Below, in pieces: positions 28,305 through 36,699 of a DNA stretch of 64,000 nucleotides (position 1 is the first letter of the stretch; every line of letters starts with the position of its first letter). The position numbers were made by a program, and so were the translations under genes. This DNA comes from Pseudoduganella namucuonensis. Lineage in GTDB: Bacteria > Pseudomonadota > Gammaproteobacteria > Burkholderiales > Burkholderiaceae_D. The stretch lies in assembly GCF_900116645.1 (NCBI RefSeq), contig NZ_FPBO01000033.1, positions 41,679-105,678 of the forward strand, in the 5' to 3' direction. The notes under the pieces are model-generated. The model was not told where the DNA came from and did no database searches. It saw only the letters and a list, made by a program, of their open reading frames with translations.

Positions 28305-29284
28305 GACATCATTGGGCTGGCGCGCTTGGCCTGATGGTCGCGTCTTCCGCTTTCGGCCAGGGCGCGCAGGAGCTCCAGCGCATGCTTGCGGAACGGGATC
28401 AAACGATCCTGGAGCTTCGCCAGCGCATCGCGTCGCTCGAACGCGATGCGACGCCACACCGGGTCAAGCATCAACAGCCGCCGGCGCCCGCGGAGGACGA
28501 GCTCGACAGCAACCGCGCGCTGGAAAGGGCCCTGGTGCGGGAGCGCGGCTTGCTGCTATCGCCCAGGACCTACGAAATCGAACCGAACTTCATTTATTCC
28601 CATAGCGACAACAACGCCGGCTTCCGGCGCGACTCCTACGGCCCGGGCGTGACCGTGCGCGCGGGGCTGCCCTGGCGATCCCAGGTCGAGCTGACCTTGC
28701 CGTATGTGATAGAGCGGCTGAACATCGATGCGGTCAGGTCGCACTCGCGCGGCAGGGGCGATTTCAACCTCGGCCTGTCGCACCAACTTCGGATCGAGCG
28801 GGGATGGTGGCCCGGCATTATCGGCTCCCTGGGCTATCAGGGCGCCACCGGCCGAAGCACGGCCTTCGAGCCGGTCCGCTTGATCGCCCGGGGTAGCGGT
28901 TTCAAATCGCTGCAAGGCGCGCTCACCGCCATCAAACGCGTCGACCCCCTGGTCTTTTTCGGTAGCTACGCCTACACCCACGTCTATTCCGCGACCAAGA
29001 GCGGCATCAAAGTCGAGCCCGGCAATGTGCATGGGCTGCGTTTCGGCACGGCCCTGGCCGCCGGGCCGACAACGTCGTTGCGCGCCGCCTTCAACGTGAA
29101 TTTTCTCGGCCGCACCAAGTATGGCGGGGAACGGCTACAGAACGACGACCCCACCGCGTTCCTCGAGTTCGGCGGTTCGGCTGTGCTCACCGAGTCCACC
29201 GCCATTGATGTGATCGTCGGGGCCGGACTGACACGCAACACCCCCGATTTCAGAATCACGATTTCCTTGCCCATCCGGTTTTAA
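28301..29284 (+). CDS. Coiled-coil plus beta-barrel outer-membrane protein, FapF-like
   Basis: 327 aa, start 28301 in an ATGA overlap with the peptidase stop, after CGGGAG. Signal peptide about 1-20 (ASSAFGQG). Residues about 22-48 are a short coiled coil (ELQRMLAERDQTILELRQRI), followed by a charged linker. From about 85 on, alternating beta strands (EIEPNFIYSHSD, VELTLPYVIERL, FFGSYAYTHVYS) build a barrel of about 12 strands ending in Phe. FapF, the amyloid export pore of Pseudomonas, has the same order: signal, trimerising coiled coil, linker, 12-strand barrel. Related sequences are often just called transporters. It is the likely outer-membrane exit for the peptide encoded two genes upstream. 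Confidence 0.72.
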   Translation: MRHHWAGALGLMVASSAFGQGAQELQRMLAERDQTILELRQRIASLERDATPHRVKHQQPPAPAEDELDSNRALERALVRERGLLLSPRTYEIEPNFIYSHSDNNAGFRRDSYGPGVTVRAGLPWRSQVELTLPYVIERLNIDAVRSHSRGRGDFNLGLSHQLRIERGWWPGIIGSLGYQGATGRSTAFEPVRLIARGSGFKSLQGALTAIKRVDPLVFFGSYAYTHVYSATKSGIKVEPGNVHGLRFGTALAAGPTTSLRAAFNVNFLGRTKYGGERLQNDDPTAFLEFGGSAVLTESTAIDVIVGAGLTRNTPDFRITISLPIRF

Positions 29285-29426
29285 GCGCGTCAGCGCGATT
29301 TGTTTCCCTCATGGCACGTCCTCCTACGCCCACACGGCGTTCCGCCTCACTTCGTTCCGCCCCCCGACGTTCGATACTGATAAAAAAGAAATGGAGACCC
29401 CTACTAGCTCAACTTAGGAGTCAAAT

Positions 29427-30416
29427 ATGTTCAACGTCATGATGGATACCTGGTCGTCCCTCGCAATGTCACCCTGGAACGCGCTGTCCCTCCAGTTCGG
29501 CGTCCTTCCCCCCGCAACAAGCGACACAGGCCGGCGCGCCCGCGAGGGCCAGTTCATCGAAGGCCGTTTCGACGCCGACATCGGCTCCCTGCGCTACAAA
29601 CTGTTCATTCCCAGCGGCTACAAGGGCAAGCCGCTGCCGCTGATCGTCATGCTGCACGGCTGCGGCCAGGACGCCGACGACTTCGCCTCCGGCACCGGCA
29701 TGAACGAGCTGGCTGAAAAGCTGGGCTGCCTGGTCCTCTACCCCGAGCAATCCCGCGGCGTCAACAGCAACCGGTGCTGGAGCTGGTTCGACAAGGACCA
29801 CCACGAGCGCGGCCGGGGCGAACCGGCGCTGATCGCGGGCGTGACCGGAAAAATCCTTTCCGAATACGCCGTCGACCGCGCGCGGGTGTGCGTCGCGGGC
29901 CTGTCGGCCGGCGGCGCCATGGCGGTGATCATGGGGCGCACCTATCCCGACCTGTACGCCGCCGTCGGTTGCCACTCCGGCCTGGCGCACGGCAGCGCGA
30001 GGGATCTGTACGGCGCCCTGCTGGCCATGCGCGAGGGCGACGCGCCGCACGCGCCGACGAGCGCCGAGGCGGGCATCGCCGTCCCGATCATCGTCTTCCA
30101 CGGCGACATGGATGCGACCGTGCACATCAAGAACGGCAGCCGCGTGGTGCAGCAATCGATCGACACCTATTCCTGCCACCCGCGCAACGCCCGCGCCCGC
30201 TCCCGGCTGAAATATTGGGAGGAAACGGGGGAGGCCCGCGGCCGCGGTTTCACGCGCGCCATGCACCGCGGCCGCCAAGGGGAGATCGTTGCCGAGCAAT
30301 GGACCGTGCACGGCGGCGGCCACGCCTGGTCCGGCGGCAATTGCCGCGGCAGCTACACCGACAGCAACGGCCCCGACGCCAGCCGCGAGATGGTGCGCTT
30401 CTTCATGGGGCGCTAA
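29427..30416 (+). CDS. PHB depolymerase/feruloyl-esterase-type alpha/beta hydrolase
   Basis: 329 aa, RBS AGGAG. The alpha/beta-hydrolase core has an oxyanion segment LHGCGQDADDFA, nucleophile Ser160 in GLSAGGAM, Asp near 228 in HGDMD and His near 298 in HGGGHAW. This is the Esterase_PHB family, which includes extracellular polyhydroxybutyrate depolymerases and feruloyl or acetylxylan esterases (CE1). No classical signal peptide is visible; the N-terminal 20 residues resemble phasin-like or membrane-adsorbing starts. No substrate-binding domain is attached. Given the surrounding carbohydrate enzymes, an esterase acting on plant-wall ester links is possible, but PHB oligomer hydrolysis is equally likely. 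It is a single gene. Confidence 0.85.
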   Translation: MFNVMMDTWSSLAMSPWNALSLQFGVLPPATSDTGRRAREGQFIEGRFDADIGSLRYKLFIPSGYKGKPLPLIVMLHGCGQDADDFASGTGMNELAEKLGCLVLYPEQSRGVNSNRCWSWFDKDHHERGRGEPALIAGVTGKILSEYAVDRARVCVAGLSAGGAMAVIMGRTYPDLYAAVGCHSGLAHGSARDLYGALLAMREGDAPHAPTSAEAGIAVPIIVFHGDMDATVHIKNGSRVVQQSIDTYSCHPRNARARSRLKYWEETGEARGRGFTRAMHRGRQGEIVAEQWTVHGGGHAWSGGNCRGSYTDSNGPDASREMVRFFMGR

Positions 30417-31531
30417 GCACCGGCAACCCCGGCGGCGGCGCGCACGTCGGCGATGTCGCGCGGTTCGACGAGCTCGACGCCGTTGCGCTCGGCGCGCAGG
30501 CGCGCCGACGCCGCGTACACCGACTTGCGCACGCGCATGATCGAACCCAGCGGGCGGTGCGCGGCCAGCGCGTGCCAGGGATTGAACCGCATGCCGTCGT
30601 CGACCAGGCGCGCCAGTTCCTCGCTCCACCCGCGCTGCGGGCCGGCGCGCAGGCGGGCCACCGCCACGTAGGGGCTGAGGTCCTGCCGCCATTCCGCCGA
30701 AGCGTCCTCGATCGGCATTTCCTCGATGTTGGTGCAGAGCTGCACGCGCAGCTCCCACTCGCCGCCCTCGCGCGCGAAGTGCGCCACCACCGCCTCGCGC
30801 AGTCCGTCCGGCTTGTGCGCCAGGTCGACATGCGCGCCGGCCAGCGCCACCAGGCCGGGCGACACCGGCGCCAGCGACACCTTGGCCATGTAGCGGCCGT
30901 ACAGGATGGGCGCCTGGCTGAAGTAGGTCTCGCCCAGCGGATGCGTTTCCGGGTGGCCGCCCAGCGCCTTGATCCTGGCGCTCTCGCCGCCGGCCGCCTC
31001 GATCGCCTGTTCCGTTCCCCGCAACAGCGCCGAGAAGGCGCGCTTCAGGTTCGGGACCTTGTCGGTGGTGGCCGCCAGCGGCTTCAGGTTGGACAGGAAG
31101 GCCTTCGCCTTCGGCACCAGGAACGCGGGGCCGTTGACCAGCACGAAGTCCTGGGTCGCGTCGCCCTCGCCGCCCTCGACGCGGGCGCCGGGCACGCCCA
31201 CGATCTTCAGGCCAAGCCCGCGCGGCGTCGAGACCTTGTCGTCCAGCAGGTCGCCCGGGGTGGTGGAGATGCGCAGCACCGCCGGGTAGCCGCCCGGCCG
31301 CGCGAACAGGCCTTGCGCGTAACACTCGGGCAAGCCGTCCCGCACCGTCAGTTCGGCCACCAGCAGGCCGTGCGACTTGGCGTGCACGCTGCGCAGGCCG
31401 TGGCCGGAATGTTCCCAGGTCTTGCGGGAAATGCCGAGCATGGTGTCCCGCAGGCCGGCGGCGGTCTCGGCTTCGTCGTCCTCCGCGAATTCGTACGCGG
31501 CGCAGTAGGGGACTGCTTGGATGGGGTTCAT
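30413..31531 (-). CDS. Catalase-family haem protein
   Basis: 372 aa. Start 31531 is the first Met with family character (MNPIQAVPY); the frame is open a further 25 codons. The catalytic His region RSVHAKSHGLLVAEL and the segment ILYGRYMAKVSLAP, a candidate Tyr haem-ligand region, fit the short catalase-like family found in many proteobacteria. These proteins lack the full 480 aa clade catalases' wrapping and C-terminal domains, and some act as peroxidases or haem-dependent lipid peroxide enzymes. No signal peptide. It overlaps the stop of the convergent esterase gene by 4 bp. Role beyond peroxide handling unknown. Confidence 0.8.
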   Translation of the reverse strand: MNPIQAVPYCAAYEFAEDDEAETAAGLRDTMLGISRKTWEHSGHGLRSVHAKSHGLLVAELTVRDGLPECYAQGLFARPGGYPAVLRISTTPGDLLDDKVSTPRGLGLKIVGVPGARVEGGEGDATQDFVLVNGPAFLVPKAKAFLSNLKPLAATTDKVPNLKRAFSALLRGTEQAIEAAGGESARIKALGGHPETHPLGETYFSQAPILYGRYMAKVSLAPVSPGLVALAGAHVDLAHKPDGLREAVVAHFAREGGEWELRVQLCTNIEEMPIEDASAEWRQDLSPYVAVARLRAGPQRGWSEELARLVDDGMRFNPWHALAAHRPLGSIMRVRKSVYAASARLRAERNGVELVEPRDIADVRAAAGVAGA

Positions 31532-31668
31532 GATGGGCGGCCCTGTATGGTGGAACCGCCATTCTGGTGGAGCCGGGTGCGCGGCTCTGTGCCGCACCGC
31601 ACCCAACTCGTTGACTCCGGGGCGACAATGGCCGGCCGTCCGCCGGGTCCGCTTTTTTCACCGCCCGG

Positions 31669-33843
31669 CTAGCCCGCCATCAACGCGGCGATCTCCTCCG
31701 CGCTCAAGGCGCCGCTGTAGATGCGGAAGTCGTCCACCATGCCTTTGAAATACGGGTCGGGATACTGCGAGCGGCCGATCCAGTTCCGGCTGGTGGCGCC
31801 GATGCGGCGCGGCGCGTGCGTCATGGCCGTGTTGGTGCCGACGGCGGCGCCGTTGACGTACAGGGTGCCGGTGGCGCCGGACAGCGTGACCGCCACGTGC
31901 ACCCACTGGCCGGCCGGCAGCGGGGCCGAGGACCCCACGGTTTGCTCGCCGACGCCGCCATTGGTGGCGATGGCGAAGCGCACACCGCCGCGGTAGGCCC
32001 GCGGTGTCAGGAACATATAGTGGCTGGTGCCGGAGCCGAAGTCGAACACCCGCTCCCAGTTGCGCCCGCCGTTCCAGTACACCCAGGCGGCGATGGTGAA
32101 GTCGGACAGGTCGGCGGCGACGCCGGCCGGCAGCGCCACGTGGTCGTCCACGCCGTCCAGGGCGATGGCGTTGCCGCGCTTCCCGGCCGTCCACACGGGC
32201 CCGTTGACCAGCGCCGCGTGGCGTCCATTGCCGCTCGCGTCCGGCGCGGCCGTGCCGCTGGCTTCGTCGAACGGCAGCCAGGTGTGCAGCGCCGTGGCCG
32301 TGTTCAGCGCCGCCTCGTTGGAGGGGGCGCTCTCGCCCGACGGCGTCGCCGCCGTCACCACGTAATAATAAATGCCGGGCGCCATGCCGCTGTCGGTGTG
32401 GGTCAGCAGGTCGGTGATGCCGCTGGCGATCGTGGCGTAGGGGCCGCCCGGCGTGGCGGCGCGCAGCACGTTGTAGCTGGTCGCGTGGGCGCCGCCCCAC
32501 CAGGACAGCTCGACCCGCCCGCCGACCAGGTTGGCGGTCAGCCCGCTCGGGTTGGCGCCCGCCGCCACCGGATCGCGCGTGAAGGTCAGGGTGCCGACGC
32601 CCAGCTGGTCGCCGTTGCCGCCGTCGCCCTCGGCGCGCAGCTTGGCCGCCATGAGGGTGGTGTACGGCGCGGCCAGGCCCAGCCGGTTCACATAGTGGTT
32701 GTGGATCATTTCCCAGACCGGCCGGTTGAAAGGCAAGCCGGCGCCGGAAATCCCCCATCCCGTGCCGTGCACGTTGGTGTACGGGTCGAACGGCATCGAG
32801 GTGTAGTACAGCGTGCCGTTGGCGTCGGCCAGGTTGGACTTGGCGACGTACTCGGCGCCGGCCAGGAAGCGGCGGTTGTCGTGGCCGTAGAAATCGTCGC
32901 CCTGGTTCCACGCCATCTCGCAGAACGCGGCGGCCAGCCCGACACCCAGCGTGCAATGGCCCTGGTCGCGCGAGCTCTCCTGCCATTGGCCGAGGTAGCC
33001 CGGATGGACGTGGGGCACGGCCTGGCTGGCGGCCCCGTTGCCCGCGCCGCTCAGGTAGTACGTGACGGCCTCGTCGTAGAGGTCCTCGCGGTCGCACAGC
33101 ACGCCGATGGCCAGGATCGAGGCCAGCGCGCATTGATCCCAGTTGGCCCAATAGTTGGTGATGTGGGCGTCGTTGTGCTGCACCAGGAACTGGTGGTTGA
33201 GCGGATAGAACACGTTCAGCATCATGTTCTGGAAGCGCGCCAGGTCCGCCGCCGCCCAGCCCGGATAGGTGCGCATGATCTCGGCGGCGTTGGCGAATTC
33301 GTAGCCGTAGATGCCGGCGGCCAGGAAGCGGTCGGCATTGCCGGTGATGCCGGTCAGCGTGGAGGACCAGGCGTTGAGGAACTGCACCGCCTTGTCGGCG
33401 TAGGCGGTGTCGCCCGACACCTTCCAGCGCACCGCCAGTTGATAGGCGCGGGCGACGTCGATGTAGAGCTGGGCGAAGTTCTGTCCGCTGCCGCCGCGGA
33501 TCACGGTGACCAGCGGGCGCGGGAAGTTGTTGAGGTGCGAGCGGCCGGTGTTCAGCAGGGCGTTCCAGCCGTTGGTCCAAGGTTGCGCCCCGGCCGCCAC
33601 CTTGGCGCGCATCCGGTCGAAATCGGCCTCGGTGTGTAGCAGGCCGGGATGCGCGAACACGCGTGGCGCGGCGGCGCCGCCGGCACGGGCGCGGCCGCCG
33701 TCCGCCGACTGCGCGGAGGACGCCGGGCCCTCCCCCGCGCCGCCGCAGCCCGCCAGCGCCAGCGGGCCGAGGGTCGCCAGGCTGAGGGAGCCGGCGCAGA
33801 AGGTTCTACGTTCCAGGGATACTTCCGGTTTGCGTTTCGACAT
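31669..33843 (-). CDS. Tat-exported lipoprotein alginate-lyase-family enzyme with FN3 and LamG domains
   Basis: 724 aa. The N terminus has a twin-arginine motif (LERRTFCAGSLSL) and a lipobox (LALAGC) near residue 32, suggesting a Tat-exported lipoprotein. Residues about 65-410 are an alginate lyase toroid (PF05426 type): NNFPRPLVTV, HNDAHITNYWANWDQ and ESSRDQGHCTLGVG carry the conserved Asn, His, Tyr and Arg candidates. An FN3 domain (about 425-510) and a LamG-type concanavalin domain (about 525-720, DDFRIYSGALSAEEIAALM) follow. It would cleave a uronate polymer at the cell surface. No PEP-CTERM partner follows this one. Transcribed divergently from the JmjC-like gene across a 218-bp AT-rich spacer. 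Confidence 0.85.
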   Translation of the reverse strand: MSKRKPEVSLERRTFCAGSLSLATLGPLALAGCGGAGEGPASSAQSADGGRARAGGAAAPRVFAHPGLLHTEADFDRMRAKVAAGAQPWTNGWNALLNTGRSHLNNFPRPLVTVIRGGSGQNFAQLYIDVARAYQLAVRWKVSGDTAYADKAVQFLNAWSSTLTGITGNADRFLAAGIYGYEFANAAEIMRTYPGWAAADLARFQNMMLNVFYPLNHQFLVQHNDAHITNYWANWDQCALASILAIGVLCDREDLYDEAVTYYLSGAGNGAASQAVPHVHPGYLGQWQESSRDQGHCTLGVGLAAAFCEMAWNQGDDFYGHDNRRFLAGAEYVAKSNLADANGTLYYTSMPFDPYTNVHGTGWGISGAGLPFNRPVWEMIHNHYVNRLGLAAPYTTLMAAKLRAEGDGGNGDQLGVGTLTFTRDPVAAGANPSGLTANLVGGRVELSWWGGAHATSYNVLRAATPGGPYATIASGITDLLTHTDSGMAPGIYYYVVTAATPSGESAPSNEAALNTATALHTWLPFDEASGTAAPDASGNGRHAALVNGPVWTAGKRGNAIALDGVDDHVALPAGVAADLSDFTIAAWVYWNGGRNWERVFDFGSGTSHYMFLTPRAYRGGVRFAIATNGGVGEQTVGSSAPLPAGQWVHVAVTLSGATGTLYVNGAAVGTNTAMTHAPRRIGATSRNWIGRSQYPDPYFKGMVDDFRIYSGALSAEEIAALMAG

Positions 33844-34061
33844 GATCGCCTTTCGTTCAGGTTGGAATACCCAGGGGATCAGGAGCGCACCGCCAGATCA
33901 TCCCGTGGCGGGCAGATTATGCGGGCAACATTTCCACATGGCAATATTTCCGCGTTAAATATATTCGGCGAAAAACGGGTGTCTTGTCAGGTTTTTGTAA
34001 GGAATTTCAGCGATAGCCCGACCATTTATTCGGCGACTGTCAAGAAGAGGGAGCTTGCGTT
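33844..34061. other. Divergent promoter region
   Basis: AT-rich spacer of 218 bp between two divergent genes. TATTCGGCGA occurs twice as a direct repeat (33962-33971 and 34027-34036), and CATTTCC/ATATTTCC repeats lie near 33930-33950. No clear consensus promoter or known operator could be assigned. Confidence 0.4.
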
Positions 34062-35075
34062 ATGCTATGCCCCCTGCACGAAAGCATGCGAGGGTATATG
34101 TCTAGAGAGAAGAATCCGGTGGACCGCGACCGGGAAGCGCGGCAGGCGCACGGTTCGCCGTCGCCCTCTTCACCGCGCCCGCCACGTTCGCCGCCGCCAT
34201 TGTCGGCGTCGCGGCCCGCGTCGCCCGAGGAGGCCGCCGCGAAGAAGCTGGCGCGGGAGCAGCGGGACGCGCAGGTGCGCGGCGTCACGTCCATCCAGGC
34301 GATGCGCGAGGCGATCAAGCGCGCCGGATGCGCCCTGCCCGCGATTTCCGAGGTGCCCCGCGTGGGCAAGCTCGACGCGGCCGCTTTCCGCGAGCGCGCG
34401 GCGGCCGGCCTGCCCTTCCTGATTCCCGGCCTGGTCAAGCGCTGGCCGCTGTCCGCGCTCACGCCGCAAACGTTGCGCGAGCGCTACAGCCACCTGCCGG
34501 TGCGCGCGCGGGTGGGCGACTACATCAACACCGCGTTCGCGCCCGACCGCGCCATGCGGGACATGACCATGCTCGAGTATCTGGAGCTGGTGTCCGCCGG
34601 CACGCACGACCTGCCGCCCTACCTGGGCAATCTGGAACTGCGCGAGTTGAACAGCCTGTGCCACTGGCCCGCCTACCTGGGCAAAATGGGCCCGCCCCGC
34701 TTCTGGCTGGGCCCCGCCGGAACGGTGACGCCGCTGCATTGCGACTACGACGACAACATCTTCGCGCAGGTCTGGGGCACGAAGCGCATCTTCCTGTCGC
34801 CGCCCCACCACGAGGAATTCCTGTACACCAGCGAGGCCAACGCCATCCTGTTCGGCTCCCCGTTCGATCCCGAGGCGCCCGACTTCGACAAGTTCCCCCT
34901 CGCCCGCCAGGCGACGATGATCGAATGCGTGGTCCATCCCGGCGACCTGCTGTACGTGCCCGCCGGCTGGTGGCACCAGGTGCGCGCGCTGACGTTTTCA
35001 CTGTCCGCCAACCGCTGGGCCCGGGCCATGCCCTTCGCCTTGCACGGCGACCCGGCCCTGCGGCGGCCGGCCTAG
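34062..35075 (+). CDS. JmjC/cupin_8 family oxygenase-like protein
   Basis: 337 aa, start 34062 after GAGGGAG. The first 80 residues are Pro/Ser/Arg-rich and probably disordered. The JmjC-type cupin follows at about 100-330 with the iron-binding His-x-Asp (TPLHCDYDDNIFAQVWG, His near 226 and Asp 228) and the distal His in the PAGWWHQV motif near 305. KRIFLSPP contains the Lys expected to bind 2-oxoglutarate. Bacterial members hydroxylate proteins or small molecules; the target is unknown. It is cytosolic, monocistronic and divergent from the lyase gene. Confidence 0.88.
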   Translation: MLCPLHESMRGYMSREKNPVDRDREARQAHGSPSPSSPRPPRSPPPLSASRPASPEEAAAKKLAREQRDAQVRGVTSIQAMREAIKRAGCALPAISEVPRVGKLDAAAFRERAAAGLPFLIPGLVKRWPLSALTPQTLRERYSHLPVRARVGDYINTAFAPDRAMRDMTMLEYLELVSAGTHDLPPYLGNLELRELNSLCHWPAYLGKMGPPRFWLGPAGTVTPLHCDYDDNIFAQVWGTKRIFLSPPHHEEFLYTSEANAILFGSPFDPEAPDFDKFPLARQATMIECVVHPGDLLYVPAGWWHQVRALTFSLSANRWARAMPFALHGDPALRRPA

Positions 35076-35309
35076 CCAGTCATCCACTTGGTGAATAAGT
35101 GATATAGAAATTTTTTAATTGCTCAAAATTGCTGCAGTGCGGCATACTATGGTGGTTTTAGCAATTCCGACTGCATGCATCGGTCACATCGCACGAACGA
35201 TATTCATGACCATCAAGACCGGCGCCACGGACATGCCGGTTTGAACAGGCGAATCAAACCGAGTGTGCAAGCGTAGTCCAGCAAACACGCCCGCAGTTGC
35301 GGAGGACTC

Positions 35310-35876
35310 ATGCGTTTCTTCATAGACATGCGAAAGAATGAGGCGATGGCACTGGCGATCGACCAGGCCATCGCCAGCCTCACTCTGGACAGCCACACCA
35401 ACGCGCTACGCATCATGGCTTGCGCCGGCGTTCCCCTCGCGGTGGTCGCGAGGGTGGTGTTCGCCAAGGATCAGTTCCGCGGACGCCGCCGCGACTTCGA
35501 GACGGCCCAGTTGTTCGACCGGGCGCTGGCCATCGCCAAGCTGTACGGCCCGGACGACGCGGACGCCTATTTCAAACTGAAAAACTTCGCCGCCGCCCTC
35601 GTCGTCCGCGTGCTGTCGGACGGCCCCCATCGTGGCGATCTGGATGGGCAAGTGCGGTGGATCGATCCGCCCCCCGATATGCCGGCAAACCAGCTGCAAC
35701 CGCCCGTGTGCAACCCGCGACAACCCTACCATGCCGACGCCACCGCGAGAAGATTCGCGCGGGATCGCGCCAGCGACCTTCCAGGTCGCGGCCGGTGGCG
35801 CTTGCGCCGCGCCTGCCCGCCATGCGCGGCCTTGGCCGACGCGGTTTCCCGATTCGCCAACTGGCTGATGCCATAG
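35310..35876 (+). CDS. Hypothetical protein with a short helical domain
   Basis: 188 aa at most. A strong GGAGGA ribosome site lies 7 nt upstream of 35310. The first 65 residues are helical (MALAIDQAIASLTL, then GVPLAVVARVVF and a basic GRRRD end) and resemble the small protein encoded at 49143-49343. The remaining 120 residues are Pro/Arg-rich, low in confidence as folded protein. I recognise no function. A 22-bp inverted repeat begins two bases after the stop. Preceded by a 234-bp AT-richer stretch that probably holds its promoter (TACTAT at 35145-35150 as a possible -10). Confidence 0.5.
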   Translation: MRFFIDMRKNEAMALAIDQAIASLTLDSHTNALRIMACAGVPLAVVARVVFAKDQFRGRRRDFETAQLFDRALAIAKLYGPDDADAYFKLKNFAAALVVRVLSDGPHRGDLDGQVRWIDPPPDMPANQLQPPVCNPRQPYHADATARRFARDRASDLPGRGRWRLRRACPPCAALADAVSRFANWLMP

Positions 35877-35877
35877 T

Positions 35878-35899
35878 AGCGCTCAACAAGTTGAGCGCT
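35878..35899. repeat. 22-bp inverted repeat, copy 1 of a GCTCAAC/GTTGAGC motif
   Basis: Perfect 10-bp arms AGCGCTCAAC and GTTGAGCGCT around AA. No T-run follows, so an operator fits as well as a terminator. A related palindrome with the same 16-bp core lies at 36569-36594. Confidence 0.6.
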
Positions 35900-36054
35900 G
35901 AACAGCCCCCGTCCGCTATACCATGGGCCCCTGCAAGGTAAAACAAGCAAGGCCGGCCCGGTTGGAACGCCGGTCCCCGTACGCCTGACCGGCGGGGGCC
36001 GAAGCCCCGGCGCCGGCCGCGAGCCGATGCGGCCTGCGCCGCGGCGAGGGGACA

Positions 36055-36534
36055 ATGAACTTTTCCAATGAATTGACCGACTGGCTATGCCTGTCCCGAA
36101 CCGGGGCATCGCTGCACGCGCAGTCCCCGGCGGCGTGCAGGGCGCAACATTGCCGCCTGTGCGACCAGCCCTTGGGCGTGATCAACGACGCCCTGCCCTG
36201 CCTGCATTGGCTGACAACGCCGTATTGCAAGTCCGTGCGGATGGCGTCGGTGTTCGCCAACTATCCCGTGGTCGAGGTGGTGCGCTATGTGCTCATCTGG
36301 ACGCGCTCGGAGACCAGGCGGCACTCGGCGCGGCACCTGCGCTGCGCCAGCCGGGGCGGCGCCACCGAGATCCACATCGCGTTCCGCAACCGCAGCTGGA
36401 GCTTCCTGCTGGAGGGCGAGCACGACGCCGCCTTCGAATACAACAGCGGCCGGAGCGGCTTCGGCTTCCGCATCCCGCTCACACTGCGCGACGGCGAGGA
36501 GGAGGCGCTGCGGCAGCTCTCCCGCCTCGGCTAG
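36055..36534 (+). CDS. Small Cys/His-rich protein of unknown function
   Basis: 159 aa, RBS GAGGGGAC. The first third contains CRAQHCRLCDQPLG and then CLHW and YCK, giving a likely zinc-knuckle or ribbon with Cys/His ligands at about 28-58. The rest is a compact alpha/beta region with no known motif (VVEVVRYVLIW, RNRSWSFLLEGEHDAAFEY). No signal peptide or membrane helix. It is flanked on both sides by palindromes sharing a core, which suggests regulation or autoregulation. Not recognised; a lineage-restricted protein seems likely. Confidence 0.6.
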   Translation: MNFSNELTDWLCLSRTGASLHAQSPAACRAQHCRLCDQPLGVINDALPCLHWLTTPYCKSVRMASVFANYPVVEVVRYVLIWTRSETRRHSARHLRCASRGGATEIHIAFRNRSWSFLLEGEHDAAFEYNSGRSGFGFRIPLTLRDGEEEALRQLSRLG

Positions 36535-36568
36535 GCGAGCGAAGCACTCCTTTTGCGCGGATACAACG

Positions 36569-36594
36569 GCATTGCTCGACATGTTGAGCAATGC
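36569..36594. repeat. 26-bp near-perfect palindrome, copy 2 of the motif
   Basis: Arms GCATTGCTCGACA and TGTTGAGCAATGC pair at 12 of 13 positions. The inner core GCTCGACATGTTGAGC matches the core of copy 1 (GCTCAACAAGTTGAGC) at 14 of 16 bases. It lies 35 bp after the Cys/His-rich gene and 106 bp before the rhamnogalacturonan lyase start. Confidence 0.6.
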
Positions 36595-36699
36595 GCCCGC
36601 CGCCCTCCCTCCATGGACATTTTATTAATGCGTTCCGGTACCGTGACGGTGTCCGCGCGGTACGGCGGCGCACACAATAACTTATACATCGGAGACGTC

